This document shows positions 37,710 to 45,815 of a stretch of 64,000 bases of DNA, piece by piece (within the stretch, counting starts at the first letter, position 1; the number at the start of each line of letters is the position of its first letter). Location: assembly GCA_027487685.1 (NCBI GenBank), contig JAIYDC010000081.1:1-64000 (forward strand), in the 5' to 3' direction. Origin of the DNA: Pseudomonadota bacterium. Lineage in GTDB: Bacteria > Bdellovibrionota > Bacteriovoracia > Bacteriovoracales > Bacteriovoracaceae. Made by a program: the position numbers and the translations under genes. Under the pieces are notes generated by a model. That model ran no database searches. It was not told the origin of the DNA and was given only the letters and a program-made list of their open reading frames with translations.

Positions 37710-38420
37710 ATGATTATTCAAATGCGCTACATCCTTCCACTGATTCTGATTGCGGCACCTGCTCTGGCCGTAACAGTCAATGATGTCTGCGAAGCTCTGA
37801 ACATCAAGCACGCTCGCTCTGGCTCCGCATGCCGCGTATACGAGAATCGGAACTTCGACCCTGCAGCTCTAACAGTCATCCGCGAGATGGCCAATTATAA
37901 TCCCGCCAATACCCTCGATTCGCTGCATGCCAGTGCTGATCATCGTTTCAACGCTGAGGCGGCGGCTAGCTGTGGCGCGGTCGCAAGAAATAATACGCTT
38001 TATGGGCGCTTTTGTTTAGAAACGATCCGAGACAAAACACCCTCCCCTCTTTTATCACAGATCGTCTCACGCCTCGCTGTGAGGGCCCCTCAGCAAGCGG
38101 TCGACGCCTTCCGGGACGCTGGGACCGCTCAGATTGCAGCACCACTGGCCGCGATCTGCCTAAGACTTGCAGATGTAAACCCTTACCAGACACTAGATTG
38201 TGTGAAGAGTATTGCTAACAAAACGATAGCTCCTGGAGCCGAGCTTCGATGCCTGGAGCCGCATACTCGCTCTACGGACAGTATGCTCGCCTGTATTGCG
38301 AGTCTGCCTTCTAACCCAGGGGAGAATTGCGAACAAGGTGGGGCCGTGTCCTCTCCAGGAACAGGTCTATCAACTCTATTTAACGCGGGGGAACAGCTGC
38401 AAGTAGCTCCCCGAAAATGA
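37710..38420 (+). CDS. Secreted Cx13C-repeat protein, paralogue 1
   Basis: Signal peptide; CEALNIKHARSGSAC, CGAVARNNTLYGRFC, CLRLADVNPYQTLDC, CLEPHTRSTDSMLAC. Confidence 0.75.
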   Translation: MIIQMRYILPLILIAAPALAVTVNDVCEALNIKHARSGSACRVYENRNFDPAALTVIREMANYNPANTLDSLHASADHRFNAEAAASCGAVARNNTLYGRFCLETIRDKTPSPLLSQIVSRLAVRAPQQAVDAFRDAGTAQIAAPLAAICLRLADVNPYQTLDCVKSIANKTIAPGAELRCLEPHTRSTDSMLACIASLPSNPGENCEQGGAVSSPGTGLSTLFNAGEQLQVAPRK

Positions 38421-39199
38421 GGGATATCCTGAGCATGAAATTAACCTTAGTACTTTTACTCCTTGCAACGTTTCTGGTTCAGGCAACAAAGGCCGACACC
38501 AACATTGTCGAAGTCTGCCATGAAATCGTTACTAAGCGTCCCTCCCTCACGGACTCCTGCCGCCGGCTCTCGGCAGGCAAGTTTGATGAAGGTGCACTGA
38601 GGGTTTCCCTTCAAGCACTCAAAAGTAACCCTTCGATCGCCCTCCAGGTGCTACAAACAGCGCAAGGGCGAAGTGTCGATAGAGTCGCAGCAGGGGTGTG
38701 CGAAGAATATGCCTACTTTCATCCATGGAATGCAGGCCCATGCATTGATGCCATCTCAAACCGAAAGCTTTCAACGCAGATTCTGCGTATCGCGAGGCAA
38801 ATGATTCAAAAAAAGAATGGTCGCCTGGCGCTGGACATCCTTGCTTGGCGTGATGTCACAGAACTAAATCCTAAGCTCTCAATGGTCTGCGAAGAAGTTG
38901 CGGCCAGATCGCCGGAGCTCGCCGAGAAGTGCGTACGGACCATCCTAGGTAGGAAGAATTCCCAGGGAGTCGAAAGCTGTCAAAGCGCTGATCAGAGCGG
39001 AGAGGAAAAAATTGATTGTCTGGCGGGCCTTAAAAGATATGGGGAGCGAGCGCCTGCAAGTCTTAAAACCATAGAAATGGTCGCCATCCGGCCGCCACAG
39101 GTCGAGCGTGATGAGGTTGGTCGATTGATGAGGACCCAAACCCGAGTCCGTTATCGGAATGGGCCCGCCGGCAACCTCGATGCTTTGGTCATGCCCTAG
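38417..39199 (+). CDS. Secreted Cx13C-repeat protein, paralogue 2
   Basis: Signal peptide; CHEIVTKRPSLTDSC, CEEYAYFHPWNAGPC, CEEVAARSPELAEKC, CQSADQSGEEKIDC. Confidence 0.75.
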   Translation: MRDILSMKLTLVLLLLATFLVQATKADTNIVEVCHEIVTKRPSLTDSCRRLSAGKFDEGALRVSLQALKSNPSIALQVLQTAQGRSVDRVAAGVCEEYAYFHPWNAGPCIDAISNRKLSTQILRIARQMIQKKNGRLALDILAWRDVTELNPKLSMVCEEVAARSPELAEKCVRTILGRKNSQGVESCQSADQSGEEKIDCLAGLKRYGERAPASLKTIEMVAIRPPQVERDEVGRLMRTQTRVRYRNGPAGNLDALVMP

Positions 39200-39288
39200 C
39201 AGGCGTTGTGCCTGTATAATTTTCCTGTAATTAACAACAGGATTGAAACTTCGACTAGTATCCCCCCAACAAACCCAGGGAGGAATCT

Positions 39289-40080
39289 ATGAGGAAGTCA
39301 CTTATCGCCATGATCGCTGCTCTTAGCATCGGTCAAGCCTATGGCCAGTCGGCCTCGCAGGTCTGCCAGCGCATGGCCGGAATCAACAGCACAAACGCAG
39401 CTCAATGTGCACAACTCATTTCTCGGAACCGCTTCGACCCGCGTGCTCTCGAGATGGCGAATACTGCACTTAATTCCAGCAGCACACGGGCGCTCGAGAT
39501 TCTCCAGCTCACCGCCAACCGCCGGCTCGAGGACAATAGCGCCGCCATATGTTCGGCGATGCTACCGATCAATTCCGATAATGGTATGAAATGCCTGAGC
39601 CTTGTACTCGACAACAAGGTATCCAACGAGCTTCTAAAAATCGCCCAGAAGATGCTCCAATCTAGCAGCACGAACGCCCTCGAGTCGGTCAAAGCTGGCC
39701 TAAACGCACGCCTAGCTCCTCAGCTCGCTGACATCTGTGAGCGCATGGTAGCAATAAATACGACGAATACTGTTCTCTGCATCCAGACAATCAGCAATAA
39801 GATCTCCTTAAACGGGGCAGAACAAGTCTGCGCGCAATTGCTAAATTCGGGCACAGATAGGGCGATCCAGTGTCTCCAAAACATCGTCATCGACGGCAGG
39901 CAAGAGCCTCAGGACCGCGACGTGGTAGTGAGCTCAAGCGAATTGGTTGAAATCCGCCGTGGCATGTCTCGGGCCCGCTCCCAGATCGACCGCGGGATGA
40001 TCGACGAAGGTCTGCGCTCTTTAGACCGCGCGATCCAGCAGATCAGTGACCTCTCCGGCAATAGCAGAAACTCTCGCTAA
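39289..40080 (+). CDS. Secreted Cx13C-repeat protein, paralogue 3
   Basis: Signal peptide; CQRMAGINSTNAAQC, CSAMLPINSDNGMKC, CERMVAINTTNTVLC, CAQLLNSGTDRAIQC; GGGAGG SD. Confidence 0.8.
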   Translation: MRKSLIAMIAALSIGQAYGQSASQVCQRMAGINSTNAAQCAQLISRNRFDPRALEMANTALNSSSTRALEILQLTANRRLEDNSAAICSAMLPINSDNGMKCLSLVLDNKVSNELLKIAQKMLQSSSTNALESVKAGLNARLAPQLADICERMVAINTTNTVLCIQTISNKISLNGAEQVCAQLLNSGTDRAIQCLQNIVIDGRQEPQDRDVVVSSSELVEIRRGMSRARSQIDRGMIDEGLRSLDRAIQQISDLSGNSRNSR

Positions 40081-40089
40081 GAATAATTT

Positions 40090-40127
40090 GAGGGGGCCCC
40101 AAGTGCCCCCCCTCTCTCTTTTTTTTC
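40090..40127 (+). terminator. Rho-independent terminator after paralogue 3
   Basis: GAGGGGGCCCCAAGTGCCCCCCCTC followed by T-tract. Confidence 0.8.
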
Positions 40128-41563
40128 TAGTCTTCGCCCTGTGCTTTAGTAAATCCGGGCTTGCCATCAAAGAGCTGAAGCTTCTCGATGTGCACCCACT
40201 TCACCTTAGCGTCAGTGATTCGGTAGAGAAGATCGTAGATCTGCCGGTCAGAAATCTCTTTACCATTTCTATTGATAAACCGGCAGCGCCAGTGGTCCAC
40301 GCAGGCGGTATCCGTCTTCCCCGGATAAACTTTAGTTCCCCGGTTCGAAATCATCTTGAGCTTCATCGCCGTCGATTCGCCACAGATTTCCATAATCGCT
40401 CCGAGATCACCCGGACCACCTTTGAACTCGACGAAGATGTCAGCGCCGTCCACCTTCCCTACCGCAGGTGAGGACTTGAGATTCTCGACAATCTTCACCG
40501 TATCAACACGACCCGGACGCGGCTTAGGTTTTCCGGCCGGCGCGAGGTTGGAGATTACTTTGGCCGTGAAATCCGTCGTGGAGGCACTCAGTGAATCTCC
40601 GGCAATGTCCCGAGTTTTACCATCTGGTGAGGCCCAGGTCTTTCGAACCGCGACTTCGATCCGTTCGGCGGCATCGAGCTCGCCAATGTACTTCAACATA
40701 AGGACACCAGAGAGGATCGCGGCGGTAGGATTAATGACGTTCTTTCCGGCATACTTAGGTGCCGATCCATGAACAGCTTCGAAGATAGCAGCATTGTGCC
40801 CAATATTCGCCGATGGCGCAAACCCCAGCCCCCCGATGAGGGCCGAGGTAAGGTCACTCATGATATCGCCGTTCATATTGGTCGTAACGATGACGTCGAA
40901 CTGCTCAGGCTTTTTCACTAGCTGATGACAGCAGTTGTCGATGATAATATGGTGCGCTTCGATTTCTGGATAATCCTTGGAAACTTCTTCGAAGACCTTT
41001 TTGAAGAGACCTTCCGTGAGTTTCATGATGTTTGCCTTTGTGGCGCAATGAACCGTCTTTCTGCCTTCCATCCGAGCGTACTCGAAGGCGTAGCGCATGA
41101 TCTTCTCACAGCCCGGTCGGGAAATGAGCTTTAAGCATTGCGCGACGTCTGGAGTCTGCATATGCTCAATGCCGGCATAGAGGTCCTCTACATTTTCCCG
41201 AATGACAACGAGGTCAAGCTTGCGACCAGAATAGGGCGTGGGAACTCCTTCGAACTCGCTTACTGGCCGAACGTTGGCGAAAGTTTCAAATAGCTTCCGA
41301 AGAGTAACATTGGCCGACTTCTCCCCAAAACCAACCGGAGTTTCCAAAGGCCCTTTAAGTACGATCCGGTTCTTCCGGATGGACTCAATGGTCTCCTCAG
41401 GGACACCACTCTCTATACCCTGCTTAAAGACCGAGGCACCAGCGTGGCGGATTTCCCAGTCAATGGTTACCCCTGCAGCTTCGATAATTTTCCGGGTAGC
41501 GTCGATGACTTCCGGCCCTATGCCGTCTCCGGGGATGAGGGTGATTGTATGTTTAGCAGTCAT
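40127..41563 (-). CDS. icd: NADP-dependent isocitrate dehydrogenase
   Basis: LIPGDGIGPEV, VIRENVEDLYAGIEH, TTNMNGDIMSDLTSALIGGLGFAPSANIG, AVHGSAPKYAGKNVINP. Confidence 0.93.
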   Translation of the reverse strand: MTAKHTITLIPGDGIGPEVIDATRKIIEAAGVTIDWEIRHAGASVFKQGIESGVPEETIESIRKNRIVLKGPLETPVGFGEKSANVTLRKLFETFANVRPVSEFEGVPTPYSGRKLDLVVIRENVEDLYAGIEHMQTPDVAQCLKLISRPGCEKIMRYAFEYARMEGRKTVHCATKANIMKLTEGLFKKVFEEVSKDYPEIEAHHIIIDNCCHQLVKKPEQFDVIVTTNMNGDIMSDLTSALIGGLGFAPSANIGHNAAIFEAVHGSAPKYAGKNVINPTAAILSGVLMLKYIGELDAAERIEVAVRKTWASPDGKTRDIAGDSLSASTTDFTAKVISNLAPAGKPKPRPGRVDTVKIVENLKSSPAVGKVDGADIFVEFKGGPGDLGAIMEICGESTAMKLKMISNRGTKVYPGKTDTACVDHWRCRFINRNGKEISDRQIYDLLYRITDAKVKWVHIEKLQLFDGKPGFTKAQGED

Positions 41564-41573
41564 CGGTAACTCC

Positions 41574-41693
41574 TTAAAGGACGAATCCAGTCATGTGGGT
41601 GTGATGTTCAACTTGCTTGGCCTCTGACTTAGTGGTCACTTTGAGGATCATGGCAGTTAAGAGTGTGAGTAACAGAAACATTGTGTGTAGCAT
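41574..41693 (-). CDS. Putative small membrane protein (39 aa)
   Basis: AAGGAG-aactc-ATG; MLHTMFLLLTLLTAMILKVTTKSEAKQVEHHTHMTGFVL; hydrophobic N-terminus. Confidence 0.5.
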   Translation of the reverse strand: MLHTMFLLLTLLTAMILKVTTKSEAKQVEHHTHMTGFVL

Positions 41694-41777
41694 GAGTTCT
41701 CCTTGGTAGCTTAATAATAAGCCACCTGCTACAATTGCAGAAATAGATAAATACCATGGCATCCATTGGAGTTTCGA

Positions 41778-42650
41778 ATGAATTGGCTGAACTACCATCA
41801 TCTCTTTTACTTTTATAAAATCGCAGAGTTTGGTTCCGTATCCAAGGCCGCACTAGAGCTTAGGATTGGACAACCAACCCTAAGCTCCCAGCTAAAAGAG
41901 CTCGAGGGGCGACTGGGGATTCTTTTTGAGCGTCGCTCCCGCTCCCTCATCCTGACGGAGCGAGGAAAGATTGTGCTCAAGTACGCGCGAGAGATCTTTA
42001 CCCGTGGAGAAGAACTTTTGGGAGTTCTGGAACGAGGCCAGTTAGCTCTTCAACGGGAGCTGGTCCTTGGCGCTCAGGAGGGAGTGCCAAAGGCGATTAT
42101 CTGCGAGACTCTTCTAAGGCTTCACAGGCGCACGAACCTTAAGGTGCGAGTGAGTGAGGGTGAAGCGCCAGTGCTCCTAGATCAGCTCCTCGAGGGAAAG
42201 GTCGATCTGGTGGTCTTTGACCATGAGCTGTCCCACACCGATGGGACCATCGTCTACCGCCCCATCGATAAAGAGAAGATTGCCTTCTGGGGGGGTGACA
42301 ATTTTAGAAAGAAGGCACGTGGCTTCCCGAAGTCTCTTGATGCTCAGCCGATGATTCTCTCTTGCGTAGGCCATCCTCTGAGGCAAACAGTTGAGCGGTT
42401 TTTTGTCGAAAATGACCTCGAGCTACAGATCGCTATCGAGGCACCAGATACGGCCCTCATCAAGGAGCTAGCTGCTAACGGCGGCGGAATCGTGGCCCTA
42501 GGAGAGAGTACCGTGAGGGGTTGGGTGGACGCGGGACGACTCCATAGGATAGGGAATCTTCCTTACACGCAGAATTATAGTCTTGGGATTCTTAAGAAGT
42601 TTCTAAAGGATCCCCTATCAGAGATCATTCTTCAGGAGTTTCGAAGATAG
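41778..42650 (+). CDS. LysR-family regulator (NhaR-like)
   Basis: MNWLNYHHLFYFYKIAEFGSVSKAALELRIGQPTLSSQLKELE HTH. Confidence 0.92.
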   Translation: MNWLNYHHLFYFYKIAEFGSVSKAALELRIGQPTLSSQLKELEGRLGILFERRSRSLILTERGKIVLKYAREIFTRGEELLGVLERGQLALQRELVLGAQEGVPKAIICETLLRLHRRTNLKVRVSEGEAPVLLDQLLEGKVDLVVFDHELSHTDGTIVYRPIDKEKIAFWGGDNFRKKARGFPKSLDAQPMILSCVGHPLRQTVERFFVENDLELQIAIEAPDTALIKELAANGGGIVALGESTVRGWVDAGRLHRIGNLPYTQNYSLGILKKFLKDPLSEIILQEFRR

Positions 42651-42794
42651 CTAAATTTGGCACTAGTCGTCGGCAAATAATCGTCTAGATCTTTGACACC
42701 TGACAACTTTTTTATAATCAAGCTCCCCCTCATCAAAAATTGCGGTACCGTGGAGCCACCTTGCCAATAACTGATAACTCTTAAAGGAGAGCTT

Positions 42795-43505
42795 ATGAAA
42801 TTTGTGGCCATGCTATCAATTGTATTTGTGTCTGGTTTTTCAATTGCTGCGGAGGCGTGCATAGGACGCCAGTGTTCGAGCATCCAGTGGACCTCATCTG
42901 GCGGTTGCGCAGAATACACGCCGAATGGTACCTACATTCAGGGAGTCTCACTGGATTTATGCCGCCAGAGCCAGGGGAGTAGCTATCAGTGGACCTCATC
43001 TGGCGGATGCGGAGAATACGCTCCCAATGGAACCTACATTCAAGGAGTGTCGGTGGATTTATGCCGCCAGACCCAAGGGAGTAGCTATCAGTGGACCTCG
43101 AGCGGGGGCTGCGGTGAGTACTCGCCGAACGGAACTTACATCCGAGGTGTGATCACAAACTACTGCCGAAATGAGCAAGGAAGTAGTTTCCAATGGACCT
43201 CATCCGGTGCCTGTGGGGAATACGCTCCGAACGGAACATACATCCGCGGAGTGGAGCTTAATTACTGTCGTCGAACTTCCAGAAGTCACGTAAACTGGAC
43301 GTCGTCAGGAGGTTGCGCTGAATATACTCCCAATGGAACATACGTAAGGGGAGTTAGCCTCAACGATTGCCGCGCAAGGAAAGGTAGTAAGTACGACTGG
43401 ACCTCTAGCGGCGGTTGTGGCGAATACTCACCCAATGGTACCTACATCCAAGGAGCACCTCTAAGTGCTTGTCGGAACGAGTGTGGTGTTGTTCGTCGAC
43501 GTTAA
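42795..43505 (+). CDS. Secreted protein with six 34-aa WTSSGGC repeats
   Basis: Signal peptide then six tandem WTSSG(G/A)C(A/G)EYxPNGTY(I/V)xG...C units; AAAGGAG SD. Confidence 0.9.
   Translation: MKFVAMLSIVFVSGFSIAAEACIGRQCSSIQWTSSGGCAEYTPNGTYIQGVSLDLCRQSQGSSYQWTSSGGCGEYAPNGTYIQGVSVDLCRQTQGSSYQWTSSGGCGEYSPNGTYIRGVITNYCRNEQGSSFQWTSSGACGEYAPNGTYIRGVELNYCRRTSRSHVNWTSSGGCAEYTPNGTYVRGVSLNDCRARKGSKYDWTSSGGCGEYSPNGTYIQGAPLSACRNECGVVRRR
42882..43484 (+). repeat. Tandem ~102-bp coding repeats (six units)
   Basis: TGGACCTCATCTGGCGG...GAATACnCnCCnAATGGnACCTACAT repeated at about 102-bp spacing. Confidence 0.85.
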
Positions 43506-43534
43506 TCAATTCCTATGTCGGGGAGATTCTCCCA

Positions 43535-43567
43535 AAGAAGGCTGCCACATCGGTGGCCTTCTTTATT
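43535..43567 (+). terminator. Rho-independent terminator after repeat protein
   Basis: GAAGGCTGCCAC-ATC-GGTGGCCTTC followed by TTTATT. Confidence 0.75.
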
Positions 43568-43670
43568 AGTTTACTGGCCACCAGAAAGTAGACAGTATGA
43601 ATTCTTTTCTCAACGAATCCCCACTACGATGGTCCCGGCTACAATGAATAAAACACTTCCGGAGTCCTCT

Positions 43671-44672
43671 ATGAAGCTGCCTCTATTTATTCTATCCATC
43701 GCCCTCCTCTCTGCCTGCTCCAAGGTCAAAGAAATCGAAAAGAGGACCCAAAGCCTGGAGCGATCAACCGAAGAGGTTTCAACCACCACTGAGGAGCTCC
43801 TGGAAACCACGACCGTCATGTTCCAGCAGAATCGGGCGAGAGAAGCTGAGGCCACTCGTGAAGAGAAGTTTCAAATCCTCATGGATGATGAGGCAGAGCT
43901 CGGTGGCCGGATCACTGCAGCGGGTGTCTACCTCAGGTCTTTCGAATTTCAGCTCTGGTCCGGAAACCCAACCTTCGACGATCAACGCGCTTTGGATCAA
44001 TACTACCTGGATGCCGTCAATGAATTCACAGGCCGGAGTGCTGACTTATTCGAAAAAATCAACCTTCGTAGGATGTCTACCGTTCGCAAAGATAAAATGG
44101 AGATGTCATTTTATGCACTGGCAGCAAGCCTTCATTTGAATCATACCTTTCAAGAAGAACAGGCAAGAAATACAGGCCGGCCTCTAGTCTCGATGTATAG
44201 TCTGATTAAGAACGCACTCAAGAAGGAAAAAGAAAGGCAGACGCTTCTCCCCCATGAGGAAGTTCTGTTGAGCGGCATCAATAAGGAAATCATGACTGAG
44301 TTCCTAAAGGCACGGGTTGATATACTTTCCGCTTTCGCACTTAGAAACCTCACCGACAGTAGCGACATGACACTCACGCAAAGAGCGAAGTCCCTTATTT
44401 TCCGAATAACTGGAGGACGCTTGGGAGAAATTGATCTCCCCGAGGTCTACGAACAAACCAATGCCGCCACAAGGAACTCGATTACCAGATACCTCGATGA
44501 TGCTGTTGCAACACGGCAGTTTCTTAAAACAGTCGACATCGATAAGGTACTTGAGCGGACACTGGAATCAGCATTTAAGAGCATCGATCTCAATGAATCA
44601 AGGACCACTCCTCCGGCCGCTGACGAGCGCCGCGTAGGAATTAAAAAACTCATCGACCTTCTCCTGGGATAG
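43671..44672 (+). CDS. Putative lipoprotein with N-terminal coiled coil
   Basis: MKLPLFILSIALLSACSKVKEIEKRTQSLERSTEEV; GGAG SD. Confidence 0.78.
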   Translation: MKLPLFILSIALLSACSKVKEIEKRTQSLERSTEEVSTTTEELLETTTVMFQQNRAREAEATREEKFQILMDDEAELGGRITAAGVYLRSFEFQLWSGNPTFDDQRALDQYYLDAVNEFTGRSADLFEKINLRRMSTVRKDKMEMSFYALAASLHLNHTFQEEQARNTGRPLVSMYSLIKNALKKEKERQTLLPHEEVLLSGINKEIMTEFLKARVDILSAFALRNLTDSSDMTLTQRAKSLIFRITGGRLGEIDLPEVYEQTNAATRNSITRYLDDAVATRQFLKTVDIDKVLERTLESAFKSIDLNESRTTPPAADERRVGIKKLIDLLLG

Positions 44673-44798
44673 ATCGCTCCGGCGCCCCTACCCTGCCCCT
44701 ATCTGTTATTTTCTTCTGCCGGTGTGCTAATTGCTTTGCATTTTTCTCTACCTTCCTTAAGCTCATAGGACAAACCATGACCCTTCAAGGAGGAAGAT

Positions 44799-45338
44799 TT
44801 GAAGCGATTACTCGTCGTCGTTATCGCCGCTAGCGTGTCGGTAACAGCCCTGGCCCAAAGTGGCAAGAACACTGGACTCATCGGAAAGTCAGTTGACCAG
44901 TCTGGCCAATCAGCCGCTTACGGCATGTCCGGTTGCGGACTTGGCTCTGTACTCTTTGGTGAAACTGAAAGCCGCGGAGGTCAGATTCTCGCATCAACAA
45001 CGAATGGTATCTACGGAAACAATACCTTCGGTATGTCTTCGGGAACATCGAACTGCGTCCCGGACAACTCTGCCACAAGTGCGGCCATGCGGAAGAACAT
45101 GGAAATGTTCGTTGCTGCCAATAAAGAGTCACTTGCTAATGATGTGGCCAAGTCAAATGGTGAAACGATCACGGCCATTTCAAACATCATGGGCTGCACA
45201 GATTCATCGTACCTCGGAGCGAAACTCCAGGCACGCTATGAAACCATCTTCGCTACGAAAGAGGCAACTCAGGTCTCTGAAAGCATGATGACTACCGTGG
45301 CCACAGATCGGTACCTCGCCGAAACTTGCAAACTCTAA
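44799..45338 (+). CDS. DUF3015-family protein
   Basis: Signal peptide; YGMSGCGLGSVLFGE...ILASTTNGIYGNNTFGMSSGTSNC; TTG start with AAGGAGG. Confidence 0.85.
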   Translation: MKRLLVVVIAASVSVTALAQSGKNTGLIGKSVDQSGQSAAYGMSGCGLGSVLFGETESRGGQILASTTNGIYGNNTFGMSSGTSNCVPDNSATSAAMRKNMEMFVAANKESLANDVAKSNGETITAISNIMGCTDSSYLGAKLQARYETIFATKEATQVSESMMTTVATDRYLAETCKL

Positions 45339-45353
45339 GGAAAGGTTAAGACT

Positions 45354-45815
45354 ATGAAATTCATCCTCATCGCATTTGCTCTTTCTCTCTCTCTTGCCGC
45401 TCTTGCAGCAAAGCCATACGGCATGGCCGGCTGTGGACTCGGATCTCAGCTGATGGGCAAGGAAGGCAATCAGATCCTCGCCGCGACCACTAACGGCACA
45501 GGAACTCAAACCTTCGGCATCTCTTCCGGAACATCGAACTGCGTGACCGCAACTCAGCAGACGGCCATGATCCGAAACTTCATTGAGGCGAACTATGCGG
45601 CCCTCGTCACTGACATGGCCAAAGGTCAGGGCGACGCCGTTAAGACCCTCTCTGGCTTCTACGGATGCGATACAACTGCTTTCGCCACTGAAATGAAGAC
45701 CAACTACGAGCGCATCACGCCGAGCACTGAAAACGCTACCGCTGTCATGGCGAACATTAACGCCGTGATCGAAACCACGCCGGCGCTCGCTTCAACCTGC
45801 ACACATGCTATCTAA
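45354..45815 (+). CDS. DUF3015-family protein
   Basis: Signal peptide; YGMAGCGLGSQLMG...ILAATTNGTGTQTFGISSGTSNC. Confidence 0.88.
   Translation: MKFILIAFALSLSLAALAAKPYGMAGCGLGSQLMGKEGNQILAATTNGTGTQTFGISSGTSNCVTATQQTAMIRNFIEANYAALVTDMAKGQGDAVKTLSGFYGCDTTAFATEMKTNYERITPSTENATAVMANINAVIETTPALASTCTHAI

Noticed and set aside
39200-39245. TATAAT-like box and short hairpins between paralogues 2 and 3
   Set aside because: No convincing -35 at proper spacing and stems of only 5 bp; insufficient to call a promoter or terminator.
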